A stretch of 64,000 nt of DNA, taken from positions 269,325-333,324 of the forward strand of contig JAHBTY010000003.1 in assembly GCA_019638355.1 (NCBI GenBank), read 5' to 3'. This document shows, in pieces, positions 18,224 to 27,392 of this stretch. Source of the stretch: Cyclobacteriaceae bacterium (GTDB lineage: Bacteria > Bacteroidota > Bacteroidia > Cytophagales > Cyclobacteriaceae). How positions within the stretch are numbered: the first letter of the stretch is position 1; each line of letters starts with the position of its first letter. The notes under the pieces were generated by a model. That model was given only the letters and a program-made list of their open reading frames with translations, was not told the origin of the DNA and did not search any database. A program made the position numbers and the translations under genes.

Positions 18224-19522
18224 ATGAGCAGATTGATATTGGGAGTGGCAGCGCTATTGGTAACGATTCAGGTAGAGGCACAATTTAAAAATCTGGTACT
18301 TGCCACACAGGTTGATGGTGTTTATCCGCCCCTGGAACCGAGCATTGCAATAAGCAGAAAGAATCGTAAAAATATTGTTGCCGGAATAGTATTAAACAAA
18401 GCCATCTATACGCATGATGGGGGCTTGAGTTGGAAAGCCACTGAACTTAAATCGCCCTTTGGTGTGTATGGCGATCCGGCCGTAATCAGTGATGTGAAAG
18501 GAGACTTCTATTATTTTCACCTGGCCGATCCCAGTGGGGAAGGCCGCACCAACGATGCCTGGCTCGATCGTATCGTAATGCAAAAATCTACCGATGGTGG
18601 CGAAACGTGGACCAGAGGCCAATCCATTGGGCATAATCCACCGGCCGATCAGGATAAAGAATGGCCAGCTGTACATCCGCGCAAGCAAATAATTTCTACC
18701 ACCTGGACGCAGTTTGATAAATATGGATCAACCGATGTGAATTGTCATTCCAATATTATGTTCAGTATGTCAACCAATGGCGGAAAGAAGTGGAGTAAAG
18801 CTATACAGATTAATCAGACACCAGGCGATTGTATTGATGACGATAACACAGCAGAAGGTGCCGTGCCTGCGATAGATGCCAAAGGTCGGATATTTGTAGC
18901 ATGGTCTAATCAAGGCACTATATTTTTTGATCGTTCATTTGATGGTGGCTCAACGTGGCTCACCAACGATCTGGCCATTGCAAAACAAGAAGGTGGTTGG
19001 GCTATGAAAATACCCGGCTTAAGCCGCAGCAATGGAATGCCGGTTTTAAAGGTTGATAACAGCAAGGGGCGTTTGAATGGAAGTTTGTATTTAGTATGGG
19101 CCGATCAACGCAATGGCGAAGATGATACTGACATCTGGTTTATTCGTTCTACTAATCAAGGTGATTTCTGGACACAACCATTGCGTATTAACCAGGATGG
19201 CGCAGGCAAACATCAATTTTTACCCTGGCTGGCTGTGGATGATGAAACCGGCTACATCTATATTTTATATTACGATCGAAGAGCTTACGATGATTTGCAA
19301 ACCGATGTGTACCTGGCATATTCAATGGATGGTGGTGCTTCATTTAAAGAATTGAAGATCAGTGAAAAACCTTTTATTCCTACCGAAGAAAAATTCTTTG
19401 GTGATTATACCAACATCGATGCATTTAAGGGAATTATAGCCCCCATCTGGACACGCATGGATGATGGCCGCACGAGTGTGCTTACAGCTATCATTAAGGA
19501 TTCGGAATTGATTAAGAAGTAA
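18224..19522 (+). CDS. BNR/Asp-box repeat protein (sialidase-like fold), secreted
   Basis: The 432-residue protein starts with a signal peptide (to about 'VEAQF') and contains at least five Asp-box-like repeats of the S-x-D-x-G-x-x-W type, e.g. STDGGETW, STNGGKKW, SFDGGSTW, STNQGDFW and SMDGGASF, indicating a six-bladed beta-propeller. The sialidase FRIP arginine motif is not obvious, so enzymatic sialidase activity is uncertain; many such propellers bind or hydrolyse other glycans. It is the last gene of the operon, 3 bp after the GDSL hydrolase and 13 bp before a strong terminator. Confidence 0.85.
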   Translation: MSRLILGVAALLVTIQVEAQFKNLVLATQVDGVYPPLEPSIAISRKNRKNIVAGIVLNKAIYTHDGGLSWKATELKSPFGVYGDPAVISDVKGDFYYFHLADPSGEGRTNDAWLDRIVMQKSTDGGETWTRGQSIGHNPPADQDKEWPAVHPRKQIISTTWTQFDKYGSTDVNCHSNIMFSMSTNGGKKWSKAIQINQTPGDCIDDDNTAEGAVPAIDAKGRIFVAWSNQGTIFFDRSFDGGSTWLTNDLAIAKQEGGWAMKIPGLSRSNGMPVLKVDNSKGRLNGSLYLVWADQRNGEDDTDIWFIRSTNQGDFWTQPLRINQDGAGKHQFLPWLAVDDETGYIYILYYDRRAYDDLQTDVYLAYSMDGGASFKELKISEKPFIPTEEKFFGDYTNIDAFKGIIAPIWTRMDDGRTSVLTAIIKDSELIKK

Positions 19523-19535
19523 CCTTCGGTTTCTT

Positions 19536-19580
19536 AGCCACAGATTCACTGATTATCTGTGAATCTGTGGCTTTGTTTTT
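19536..19580 (+). terminator. Strong rho-independent terminator after the hydrolase operon
   Basis: A perfect 14-bp stem (AGCCACAGATTCAC, 19536-19549, with its complement at 19559-19572), a 9-nt loop and the run TTGTTTTT lie directly behind the stop codon at 19522. Confidence 0.92.
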
Positions 19581-19655
19581 AGACAATGAATGCAGTAAAG
19601 TCAAGATTAAGTACAACTCCAGACTCAAATACCTAAGCTTAATACATTCTCTGAA

Positions 19656-19690
19656 CCACCCCTCTCCTGTGGAGAAGGGCAGGGGTGAGG
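19656..19690. repeat. GGGTGAGG-type imperfect palindrome between convergent genes
   Basis: CCACCCCT pairs with AGGGGTGAGG around an inner CTCC-TGT-GGAG hairpin. It abuts the stop codon of the minus-strand DsbA-like gene at 19693. A similar element lies at 62957-63008 and a looser one at 26439-26464. It may serve as a terminator or be a dispersed MITE-like repeat. Confidence 0.6.
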
Positions 19691-19692
19691 TC

Positions 19693-20373
19693 TCAACACT
19701 CCTTCGTCTCCACATCGCACGCATTGGCAGCTTCTACTTCACTGCCAATCTGCGTAAGCGCTTGTACAAAAGTTTCAGTTGGCTGAGCGCCAGAAATTCC
19801 ATACTGATTGTTGATGATGTAAAACGGCACGCCACTCACGCCACGTTTTTGATTTAGTTGTTCGGCTTCGATTATTTCTTGAAGTCCGGTTTCAGAATTT
19901 AGCAGGCTTGTCACCTCTTCTTTCTGTAAACCGGCCTTAACGGCAACTTCAATTAAATTTTCAGGTTTAGATAAATCCACGCCCTCTTCAAAATAAGCTT
20001 TCATGTAAGCTTCTTTTACGGCTAATTGTTTTCCTTCTTGTTTGGCGAACCAGATAATGCGATGCGCATCGCGCGTGTTAGGCATCACCTTTTGTTTGTT
20101 AAAGTCAAATTGCAAACCTTCAATGGCAGCGATAGAAGTTACATGCTGAGTAAGTTGCTCAAACCGATCATCCCCTCCGAATTTGTTGGTTAGATATTGC
20201 TTTTGATCCAGCCCGGCCTTTGGCACTTGCGAATTCAGTTCAAATGGTAGATAGGAAACCTCAAACTCATACTTATCCTTCAGCTGATCAATGGCCTTTT
20301 CAATTCTGCGTTTGCCGATGTAACACCACGGGCAAACTACATCCGAAACAATATCAATTTTAATTTTTTGCAT
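19693..20373 (-). CDS. DsbA-family thioredoxin-fold oxidoreductase (FrnE-like)
   Basis: The ATG at 20373 gives a 226-residue protein starting MQKIKIDIVSDVVCPWCYIG; an in-frame start eight codons earlier is possible but less family-like. CPWC close to the N-terminus, followed by a helical insertion, and the cis-Pro segment GVSGVPFYII define the DsbA/FrnE/2-hydroxychromene-2-carboxylate isomerase group. No signal peptide is present, so it is cytoplasmic, as for FrnE, a thiol oxidoreductase/chaperone linked to oxidative stress in other bacteria. The C-terminal CDVETKEC adds a second cysteine pair. Confidence 0.9.
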   Translation of the reverse strand: MQKIKIDIVSDVVCPWCYIGKRRIEKAIDQLKDKYEFEVSYLPFELNSQVPKAGLDQKQYLTNKFGGDDRFEQLTQHVTSIAAIEGLQFDFNKQKVMPNTRDAHRIIWFAKQEGKQLAVKEAYMKAYFEEGVDLSKPENLIEVAVKAGLQKEEVTSLLNSETGLQEIIEAEQLNQKRGVSGVPFYIINNQYGISGAQPTETFVQALTQIGSEVEAANACDVETKEC

Positions 20374-20462
20374 ATAATTATTTTCGACCTTCAACATTGG
20401 GCCGGATATAATAAGTTCCGTAACGATAAATTGTTTTTACAAAATTTTTATACCGGGTTGGC

Positions 20463-20470
20463 TACCTTTG
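20463..20470 (+). promoter_or_regulatory. -7 box directly before the KdpD-type kinase gene
   Basis: TACCTTTG is a perfect TAnnTTTG match ending three bases before the ATG at 20474, implying a leaderless or nearly leaderless message. A TTG at a standard distance upstream is not clear. Confidence 0.5.
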
Positions 20471-20473
20471 TGA

Positions 20474-21535
20474 ATGCGGCTTCTTAAGGTAAATCAATAT
20501 TTGCTCAGCTTTGGATTGGTAATAGCAACCTCCATTGGTTGCTATTTCCTTTCGCACGTAATTGGTTACCAGGTGGTAGCGTTAATCTTAATGGTGCTGG
20601 TATCGGTATTGGCTATGCTGCTGGATATTTACCCGGTTTTGGCAGCCGCTATGTTGAGTGCAGTTATCTGGAATTTCTTTTTTATTCCACCTACCTATAC
20701 ACTGCACATTGGTACCCCGGAAGATGCATTGATGTTTTTGATGTATTTTTTAATTGCATCCATCAACGCTGTTCTTACTTATAAAATTAGAGAGTTTGAA
20801 AAGCGGGCTCGTGATCGTGAAGAGAAAGAAAAAACCATTAAACTCTATAACACTATTTTAAACTCACTGTCGCACGAGTTACGAACCCCGCTCGCAACTG
20901 TAATAGGGGCAGTGGATACAATCAAAAGTAGTAAAGAGCTTTCAGAAGAAATAAAAGATGAATTAATTGAAGAAATTGATGTGGCAGCCATACGATTAAA
21001 TCAACAGGTTGAAAATTTATTAAACATGGGTCGTATTGAGGCTGGAGTTTTAAAACCAAAACCTGATTGGTGCGATCTGAACGAAATAATAAATGCATTA
21101 GTTATTAAATTAAAATCGGAGCAAGGCAACCGCAACCTAAACTTTAGCCAGACAGAAAGCGTCCCCTTATTCTGGATAGACCGTTTCATGTTAGAGCAAA
21201 TATTGACCAATATTATTCGTAATGGTTTACAGCATACCCCTGAAAGTACAACTATATTAATTAATATTATTCCACAACGTGAGGGGTTTCGGGTACAAAT
21301 AGAAGATGATGGACCAGGCTTTCAGCAACATGATCTAAAACGCGTGTTTGATAAATTTTTTCGCGCTGATAATGCGAAGACAGGCGGAACAGGCCTCGGC
21401 CTTTCCATTGTGAAAGGTTTTGTTGATGCCCTTCAAGGTACAGTTGAAGTAATGAACAGGCCGGGTGGTGGGGCACGTTTTCAACTTTATTTCCCCTCAA
21501 AAAGTAATTCATTCGTTTACGATGAAAATGAATAG
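20474..21535 (+). CDS. Sensor histidine kinase, KdpD C-terminal type (DUF4118-HisKA-HATPase)
   Basis: The 353-residue protein has four closely spaced membrane helices (about residues 10-105) matching the KdpD transmembrane domain DUF4118, including 'WNFFFIPPTYTLHIG', then HisKA with SHELRTPL (phospho-acceptor His134) and a HATPase domain with NIIRNGLQH, EDDGPGF and GTGLGLSIVKG. The large N-terminal KdpD/Usp sensory region of E. coli KdpD is absent, a split known in other bacteria. The stop lies inside the start of the response-regulator gene, so the pair is co-translated. Context suggests sensing of K+ or turgor to control the TrkH channel downstream. Confidence 0.9.
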   Translation: MRLLKVNQYLLSFGLVIATSIGCYFLSHVIGYQVVALILMVLVSVLAMLLDIYPVLAAAMLSAVIWNFFFIPPTYTLHIGTPEDALMFLMYFLIASINAVLTYKIREFEKRARDREEKEKTIKLYNTILNSLSHELRTPLATVIGAVDTIKSSKELSEEIKDELIEEIDVAAIRLNQQVENLLNMGRIEAGVLKPKPDWCDLNEIINALVIKLKSEQGNRNLNFSQTESVPLFWIDRFMLEQILTNIIRNGLQHTPESTTILINIIPQREGFRVQIEDDGPGFQQHDLKRVFDKFFRADNAKTGGTGLGLSIVKGFVDALQGTVEVMNRPGGGARFQLYFPSKSNSFVYDENE

Positions 21536-22205
21536 CACCATTTTGGTAATTGAGGATGAAGGGCAGATCAGAAAACTGCTCCAGATAAACCTGGAGAGTA
21601 ACCAGTATGCAGTTGTTTTGGCAACTACGGGCCGTGAGGGTTTGATGTTGGCAGCAAGCCACCAGCCCGATTTAATTTTATTGGACCTTGGTTTGCCCGA
21701 TCAGCATGGACAAAATGTTTTGGTTGAATTGCGTCAGTGGTTTACTAAGCCAATCATTATTCTTTCGGTATTAAATGCGGAAGATGACATTGTAAAAGCA
21801 TTGGATGCCGGGGCAACAGATTATTTAACCAAACCTTTTCGCACGGGCGAATTATTAGCCCGTATGCGTTCTGCGTTACGCAATAGTAAAAAAGAGGCAC
21901 AGATTACGCGTTATTCGTTTGGCGAACTTTTGATTGACGCTGTGGCACATGTTGTAAAGCGTAAAAACGAGGTAATTAAACTTACCGCTACAGAATATAA
22001 TTTATTATTGATATTGGTAAAAAACGAAGGACGAGTACTTACGCATCAGTTTTTGCTAAAAGAAATCTGGGGGGTTGGTTTTCAAACTGAAACGCAATAT
22101 TTAAGAGTCTATGTAGCCCAACTTCGAAAAAAAATTGAGATCAACCCCAATAACCCGATTCATATAATAACTGAAAGTGGCATTGGTTATCGGTTCCAGT
22201 CCTGA
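21522..22205 (+). CDS. kdpE: OmpR/KdpE-type response regulator
   Basis: The ATG at 21522 (a second at 21528) overlaps the kinase stop and gives 227 residues starting MKMNSTILVIEDEG; an upstream GTG frame extension is rejected. The receiver domain has the acidic pair ED (11-12), phospho-acceptor Asp55 in LLLDLGLPD and a conserved Lys in LTKPF. The C-terminal half is a winged helix of the OmpR family (LTATEYNLL, LLKEIWG, YLRVYVAQLRKKIE). The resemblance is closest to KdpE, but no kdpFABC pump is present; the likely target is the trkH/porin operon downstream. Confidence 0.88.
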   Translation: MKMNSTILVIEDEGQIRKLLQINLESNQYAVVLATTGREGLMLAASHQPDLILLDLGLPDQHGQNVLVELRQWFTKPIIILSVLNAEDDIVKALDAGATDYLTKPFRTGELLARMRSALRNSKKEAQITRYSFGELLIDAVAHVVKRKNEVIKLTATEYNLLLILVKNEGRVLTHQFLLKEIWGVGFQTETQYLRVYVAQLRKKIEINPNNPIHIITESGIGYRFQS

Positions 22206-22293
22206 TTTTTTATATTTTCTTTATACAAGTAGCATTAGCTTTTATAAAACACTGATGAGGTAACTGCCAATTTTGGGTATCAGTTATCTGTTT

Positions 22294-23658
22294 ATGAATA
22301 CGAACAAAAGGGCAGGTTGGCATCAGGTTGTAATGACCTACCGCAAATTTCAGGTTTCACTTTCGCCTCAGCAAAATTTATTGTTTGGCTTTGCTACTTA
22401 CACAGTTTTAGGTTGCCTGTTATTGTGCATTCCATTCTTTCAAAATCAATCGGTGGCCTGGGTTGATAACTTGTTTATCGCAACTTCTGCTATTTCCACC
22501 ACCGGGTTAGTAACCATTAGCGTGGCTGATAGTTACAATGGCTGGGGGCAGGTTATCGTATTAGGGTTAATTCAAATTGGAGGTGTCGGGTATATGACGT
22601 TTACATCGTTTGTAATGCTATCATTTAAAAGTAACCTCACACACTGGCATCAACGCGTACTCAATTCAGAATTTTCAATGCCCAAGGGGTTTTTCATTCA
22701 TGATTTTTTAAAAGCGGTTATTGTTTTCACAGTGTTAATTGAAGCGTTAGGTGCAGTTGCCTTATTTATTGCCTTTCGGGATGCTGGGGTGGAACATAAT
22801 GCGGCTATCTGGAGTAGTATATTTCATAGCATATCGGCATTCTGCACGGCAGGCTTCAGCTTGTATAATAATAGCTTCGAATCTTTTGTGGATAATGTAC
22901 CGGTGGTTAGCATAATCAGTGTACTTTCTATATTTGGTTCACTTGGTTTTATTGTAGTTACTGATTTTTGGAACCGGCTTTCCGGCAAAACAAAAATAAT
23001 CTCTTATACTTCGAGAATTATATTGCTTGCGTTGTTCACGCTTATAAGCGTTGGTACGCTCATAATCTTTTTCTTTGAACCATCTATGCAGGTGCTTAGG
23101 CCGGGTACGCGCTGGTTGGCTGCATTTTTCCAGTCTATGACAGCGCTTACCACCGTTGGTTTTAATACGATACCCTTACAGGGAATTGTTCTACCGGTTT
23201 TACTGGTTATTGTATTGCTGATGTACGTGGGGGCATCGCCTTCTGGTACCGGTGGCGGAATGAAGTCCACCACGTTTGTTGCGTTGATTGCCATTATGGT
23301 AAGTCGCATTCGCGGAAAAAGTAATGTAACCTTTCTGGGAAAGGCCATCCCACTTGAACGAATGTATGTAGCCACTTCAACGTTTATGTTATATGCATCA
23401 GTAATTTTTGTGGCAACTTTCCTCTTGTCGGTAACCGAAAGTTTTTCGTTGGAGCAGATATTATTTGAAACTACCTCAGCAATCGGAACCGTTGGTCTAA
23501 GTGTGGGTATTACGGCATCACTTAGCACGGCCGGAAAATTAATTTTGGTGGCTGTTATGTTTGTGGGGCGCCTGGGTGTAATCACCTTTGGTCTTGCTAT
23601 ACTGGCAAAACGAAAAAAGATAGCTACGAAAGAAGATGAAGCTGATCTGGCTGTTTAA
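22294..23658 (+). CDS. trkH: TrkH/KtrB-family potassium uptake channel subunit
   Basis: The ATG at 22294 gives 454 residues; an upstream TTG is less likely. The protein has the M1-P-M2 fourfold repeat of this superfamily, with four filter segments: STTGLVT, CTAGFSL, TTVGFNT and GTVGLSV. Each carries the filter glycine required for K+ selectivity. It is an inner-membrane protein working with a cytoplasmic TrkA/KtrA RCK partner, which is not encoded here. The kinase/regulator pair lies immediately upstream and a porin follows, so this is a potassium-uptake locus under two-component control. Confidence 0.92.
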   Translation: MNTNKRAGWHQVVMTYRKFQVSLSPQQNLLFGFATYTVLGCLLLCIPFFQNQSVAWVDNLFIATSAISTTGLVTISVADSYNGWGQVIVLGLIQIGGVGYMTFTSFVMLSFKSNLTHWHQRVLNSEFSMPKGFFIHDFLKAVIVFTVLIEALGAVALFIAFRDAGVEHNAAIWSSIFHSISAFCTAGFSLYNNSFESFVDNVPVVSIISVLSIFGSLGFIVVTDFWNRLSGKTKIISYTSRIILLALFTLISVGTLIIFFFEPSMQVLRPGTRWLAAFFQSMTALTTVGFNTIPLQGIVLPVLLVIVLLMYVGASPSGTGGGMKSTTFVALIAIMVSRIRGKSNVTFLGKAIPLERMYVATSTFMLYASVIFVATFLLSVTESFSLEQILFETTSAIGTVGLSVGITASLSTAGKLILVAVMFVGRLGVITFGLAILAKRKKIATKEDEADLAV

Positions 23659-23669
23659 AATACGATGCC

Positions 23670-23963
23670 ATGATAACTTCGTGTAACTCTAAATTGCTAC
23701 TGCATAAGTTGCTTACGCTGATGGATAACGAGGTGGAGGTTACATTGGTAAACAACGTTGTATTGAAAGGTTTCTTAATAGGATTTTTTTTCGGCCGGCA
23801 GGAGTTCGGTGATCCTTTTATTCTGAAGTGGCATTTGGTGGAAAAGAAAGATTTGTACTCGTTTGGCAGCGGGATTTTGAATACTTGTATTGGTACAATC
23901 TTTTTACATACCGAATTGAAAAGCGTTCGATTTCTTTGCGATAATTCAGAACTGGTATTTTAA
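23670..23963 (+). CDS. Small hypothetical protein between trkH and a porin gene
   Basis: This 97-residue protein is not one I can name. The segment 'NEVEVTLVNNVVLKGFLIGFF', followed by further hydrophobic strands, resembles a small beta-barrel of Sm/SH3 type, where a 'V-x-L-x-N-x-x-x-x-G' strand pair is common; this is only a fold guess. No signal peptide or membrane helix is evident. It sits 11 bp after trkH and abuts the porin gene (stop and ATG adjacent), so it is part of the potassium operon and may be a regulator or accessory factor. Confidence 0.65.
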   Translation: MITSCNSKLLLHKLLTLMDNEVEVTLVNNVVLKGFLIGFFFGRQEFGDPFILKWHLVEKKDLYSFGSGILNTCIGTIFLHTELKSVRFLCDNSELVF

Positions 23964-25028
23964 ATGAAAGTGCTGCTGTATTTTTTTTGTTTGTTGATGC
24001 CATTAACTGCTTACGCGCAGCGTGACAGCAGCCAGGTAGCTGTAACTGTGGATGCATTTGCGGATGGATATTTTGTTTATTCTCCTAAAAGAACAGAAAA
24101 GGAAATACTTTACCCATTCTTGTATAACTATAACCGAAACAGGAGCCTTAAAATAAATCATACATGGATTAAGTTAACTGTACAGTCGGCCAGGGTAAGA
24201 GCTAACCTGGCATTACAAGCCGGTACTTATGTACAGGATAATTATGCGAGCGAGCCGGATTGGGCAAAACCACTATTGGAGGCAAACTTAGGATTAGCAA
24301 TAAATAAGTATAAAACACTTTGGCTGGATGTAGGTATAATTCCATCACATATCGGTTTTGAAGGTGCCGGCACTTTAACTAACTATACCCTTACCCGATC
24401 GCTGATTGCAGAAAACTCGCCCTACTATTTAAATGGTGCAAAACTAACGTGGGCACCTTCACCTAAGTGGGAATTGGCACTTCTCGGCTTCAATGGCTGG
24501 CAACGGATTTATGAGTCAGGTCGCATTTTACCGGCTGGTGGTTGGCAAATAAAACATCAACAAAGAAGGTCATCCATTAACTGGAGTACTTTTGTGGGCG
24601 CTGTTCAGGTTGAATCCTCAACCATGATTAGATTCTTTAACAACGTGTATTACCAGGTTAAGCTCACTTCCGATTTTTCTTTAATAGCAGATGTAGATTT
24701 TGGTGTTCAAAAGGTAAGTAACATAAAAAACTGGTGGGGAGCCGCCCTTTTAGCCCGCTATGCGATAAACGAAAAATTTTCGGCAGCATGCAGGGCGGAG
24801 TATTATACTGACAAACATGGATTGGTCATTGGTTCGCCCGACTTTACTACCTATTCATTTTCAGTTAATGCAGATTATAACCCAATTCACAGTATGAAAA
24901 TCAGAGCGGAATTCAGAAGATTTGTTGGTCAACAATCTTTGACTATCAGTAAACCAGATGCCTCGACTGCTTCTTATTTTTCATTGTCAGTATTAGCGCA
25001 GGTTAACGTCTATAAGTCGGATAAATGA
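23964..25028 (+). CDS. Putative outer-membrane porin linked to potassium uptake
   Basis: The 354-residue protein has a signal peptide (to 'LTAYAQ') and a succession of beta-strands with aromatic ends. 'LNGAKLTWAPSPKWELALLGFNGWQRI' and 'DVGIIPSHIGFEG' fit the putative beta-barrel porin-2 (OmpL-like) group. In Bacteroidota such porins often accompany kdp potassium genes; here the partner is TrkH instead. It is expected to let K+ or other ions cross the outer membrane. It begins directly after the stop of the small upstream gene. Confidence 0.8.
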   Translation: MKVLLYFFCLLMPLTAYAQRDSSQVAVTVDAFADGYFVYSPKRTEKEILYPFLYNYNRNRSLKINHTWIKLTVQSARVRANLALQAGTYVQDNYASEPDWAKPLLEANLGLAINKYKTLWLDVGIIPSHIGFEGAGTLTNYTLTRSLIAENSPYYLNGAKLTWAPSPKWELALLGFNGWQRIYESGRILPAGGWQIKHQQRRSSINWSTFVGAVQVESSTMIRFFNNVYYQVKLTSDFSLIADVDFGVQKVSNIKNWWGAALLARYAINEKFSAACRAEYYTDKHGLVIGSPDFTTYSFSVNADYNPIHSMKIRAEFRRFVGQQSLTISKPDASTASYFSLSVLAQVNVYKSDK

Positions 25029-25065
25029 CTTCTGATTTCGTATAGCTATTATAATCCCTTTCTTT

Positions 25066-25073
25066 TACCTTTG
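25066..25073 (+). promoter_or_regulatory. -7 box of the S-adenosylhomocysteinase promoter
   Basis: TACCTTTG is a perfect TAnnTTTG match 42 nt before the ATG at 25116. The leader is too short for a typical SAH riboswitch. A clear TTG about 20 nt upstream is lacking. Confidence 0.5.
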
Positions 25074-25115
25074 CGGCTTCGTGTTCAATAAACAAGTAAA
25101 AAACATCGAATAATT

Positions 25116-26429
25116 ATGTCAGCAACCACAGCCGAAAAGGCAAAATTTAAAGTAAAAGACCTTAGTTTGGCCGAATGGGGCCGCAAAGAAATTAAACTGG
25201 CTGAAGCCGAAATGCCGGGCTTAATGGCCCTGCGCGAAGAATTTGGCAAGCAAAAACCGTTGAAAGGAGCCCGGATTGCAGGCTGTTTGCACATGACCAT
25301 TCAAACTGCTGTGTTGATTGAAACCCTTGTGGAACTGGGTGCAGAAGTTACCTGGTCATCGTGTAATATATTTTCTACGCAAGATCATGCCGCAGCGGCT
25401 ATTGCCAAAGCTGGTATCCCGGTGTATGCCTGGAAAGGGATGAATGAACAGGAATTCGATTGGTGTATTGAACAAACACTGTTTGCATTTGAAGGTGGCC
25501 AGCCATTGAATATGATTTTGGATGATGGTGGCGACTTAACCAACATGGTGTTGGATCGCTACCCGGAACTGGTAAAAGGTATTAAAGGTATTTCAGAAGA
25601 AACAACTACCGGAGTACACCGCTTGATTGAACGTGAACAAAACGGAAAACTGCCGCTTCCCGCAATCAACATAAACGACTCTGTTACCAAATCAAAATTT
25701 GATAACAAATATGGTTGTAAGGAATCGTTGGTGGATTCAATCCGAAGAGCTACTGATGTGATGATGGCTGGAAAGGTGGCGGTAGTAGCTGGTTATGGCG
25801 ATGTGGGCAAAGGTTCTGCGGCTTCGTTGCGCGGTGCCGGTGCGCGGGTAATCGTTACTGAGATTGATCCGATTTGTGCCTTGCAAGCCGCCATGGATGG
25901 CTTTGCTGTGAAGAAGATGGACAATGCCATTAAAGATGCCGACATTGTAGTAACTACTACCGGTAACTTTGGTATAGTGTTGGGCCGTCATTTTGAAATG
26001 ATGAAAGACAAAACCATTGTGTGTAACATTGGCCACTTCGATAACGAAATTGATGTGGCGTGGTTAAAGAAAAACGGAGTACGCGATGAAGTAAAACCTC
26101 AGGTGGACCTTTATACATTAAAAAATGGCAACCAGATTATTTTGTTGGCCGAAGGTCGTTTGGTAAACTTAGGTTGTGCTACGGGCCACCCTTCGTTTGT
26201 AATGTCCAATTCATTCACCAACCAGACACTGGCCCAAATTGAATTGTGGACCAACACCAGCAAGTACGAAAACAAAGTGTATATGCTGCCAAAACATCTG
26301 GATGAAAAAGTAGCCAGCCTGCACCTGAAGAAAATTGGTGTTGAGTTGGATGAACTTACACCAGAACAAGCCAAGTATATTGGTGTACCGGTTAAAGGGC
26401 CCTTTAAACCGGAGTATTACAGGTATTAA
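25116..26429 (+). CDS. ahcY: S-adenosyl-L-homocysteine hydrolase
   Basis: The 437-residue enzyme splits S-adenosylhomocysteine into homocysteine and adenosine, removing the product inhibitor of methyltransferases. The family signatures are clear: '[15 protein letters not shown]', '[17 protein letters not shown]', '[11 protein letters not shown]' and the NAD-binding '[12 protein letters not shown]', plus the C-terminal '[10 protein letters not shown]' whose Lys/Tyr residues reach the partner subunit NAD site. Length is typical and no key segment is missing. It stands alone with its own promoter and terminator. Cytoplasmic and NAD-dependent. Confidence 0.98.
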   Translation: MSATTAEKAKFKVKDLSLAEWGRKEIKLAEAEMPGLMALREEFGKQKPLKGARIAGCLHMTIQTAVLIETLVELGAEVTWSSCNIFSTQDHAAAAIAKAGIPVYAWKGMNEQEFDWCIEQTLFAFEGGQPLNMILDDGGDLTNMVLDRYPELVKGIKGISEETTTGVHRLIEREQNGKLPLPAININDSVTKSKFDNKYGCKESLVDSIRRATDVMMAGKVAVVAGYGDVGKGSAASLRGAGARVIVTEIDPICALQAAMDGFAVKKMDNAIKDADIVVTTTGNFGIVLGRHFEMMKDKTIVCNIGHFDNEIDVAWLKKNGVRDEVKPQVDLYTLKNGNQIILLAEGRLVNLGCATGHPSFVMSNSFTNQTLAQIELWTNTSKYENKVYMLPKHLDEKVASLHLKKIGVELDELTPEQAKYIGVPVKGPFKPEYYRY

Positions 26430-26438
26430 ATATACCAA

Positions 26439-26464
26439 GCCCCTTTCTGAGCATTGGGGTGAGG
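26439..26464. repeat. CCCC/GGGG hairpin ending in GGGTGAGG
   Basis: CCCC (26440-26443) can pair with GGGG (26456-26459) and is followed by TGAGG, resembling a degenerate member of the palindrome family at 19656 and 62957. It lies immediately behind ahcY. The resemblance is weak and may be chance. Confidence 0.3.
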
Positions 26465-26489
26465 TTCTCTCTGCTTGCAAATAGAGAGG

Positions 26490-26520
26490 AATCCCGTGGC
26501 ATGGTGCTGCGGGATTTTTT
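26490..26520 (+). terminator. Rho-independent terminator after ahcY
   Basis: AATCCCG (26490-26496) pairs with CGGGATT (26510-26516) and is followed by a T run. A CTCTCT/AGAGAG stem lies just upstream. Confidence 0.8.
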
Positions 26521-26676
26521 GTTCCTATTGTATCAAAAAAATCAATCCATACTGTTATATCTTCCGAATTGACAGTAATCAAAGTAACTGTAACAAATTC
26601 CACCATTTCCCGTCTCTTCCAATTGAAGCGATAAAGTAGGGTATGCCTGATATTGACCAGCTCCAATTGAAAAGCT

Positions 26677-27357
26677 ATGACATACAAACAACTTATAACA
26701 ACAGCCCGTATTACCGGTATCTGGTATTTACTGTTGGCAATTACCGGCATAATGGGATTTCTGGTTTTTCATCCTAAAGTTTATATGGAATATCCTGCTG
26801 CCACACTGGAGAATCTGACATCAAAAGAATTGGTAGCGCGCACCCGCCTGGTGTTTGAGTTGCTGATTGTTGTTTCGCAGGCCTTGGCTGCTGCGTGGTT
26901 CTATAAGTTGTTTAAAGAAATTAATAGTTGGGCTGCCTCAATATTGGGTGTATGGGGCTTAACTAATTCCATCATAATAATGGTGAGCGCAATTTCAATG
27001 GGCGTTGCGCTTGACATTGCAAGTTCAACGCAATCGGTAGATGTAAAAGTAGCTTTGATTCAATTGTTAAGTTCAATCAGTACCAATGCCTGGGGTGTGG
27101 GCAGTTTGTTCTTTGGGCTTTGGCTAATACCGATGGGTTACATTATACTCACATCCAACCGCATGCCACGCGGATTAGGCTTTACATTAATTGCAGGCGG
27201 TGTAGGCTATCTGCTAAGTGCATTTCTGAAGTATGGTGGTATTACAGGTACGTTTGTAGATGTTTTAACCATCCCCGCCTCAATTGGTGAATTTTGGATA
27301 GTGGGTTACCTCCTAATTTTCGGAATCAGGGATACGGAAAACAAAAAGTCCGCCTAA
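26677..27357 (+). CDS. DUF4386 family membrane protein
   Basis: The 226-residue protein has six or so hydrophobic segments. The N-terminus 'ARITGIWYLLLAITGIMGFLVF' is typical of DUF4386, an integral membrane family of unknown function found in many bacteria. No catalytic motif is visible. It stands alone; the last codons and stop form part of a hairpin that works as a terminator for the converging gene. About 150 bp of upstream sequence after the ahcY terminator show no recognisable promoter box. Confidence 0.85.
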   Translation: MTYKQLITTARITGIWYLLLAITGIMGFLVFHPKVYMEYPAATLENLTSKELVARTRLVFELLIVVSQALAAAWFYKLFKEINSWAASILGVWGLTNSIIIMVSAISMGVALDIASSTQSVDVKVALIQLLSSISTNAWGVGSLFFGLWLIPMGYIILTSNRMPRGLGFTLIAGGVGYLLSAFLKYGGITGTFVDVLTIPASIGEFWIVGYLLIFGIRDTENKKSA

Positions 27358-27371
27358 ACCCAAGGCGGACT
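27347..27371 (-). terminator. Terminator of the minus-strand lipoprotein gene, overlapping the DUF4386 stop
   Basis: AGTCCGCC (27347-27354) pairs with GGCGGACT (27364-27371). On the minus strand the stem is followed by TTTTTGTTTT. The stem includes the final codons and stop of the plus-strand gene. Confidence 0.85.
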
Positions 27372-27392
27372 CTCTACTCACCAACACTAATC

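Noticed and set aside
25029-25115. SAH or SAM riboswitch before ahcY
   Set aside because: The leader after the -7 box is only about 42 nt and shows no riboswitch-like stems.
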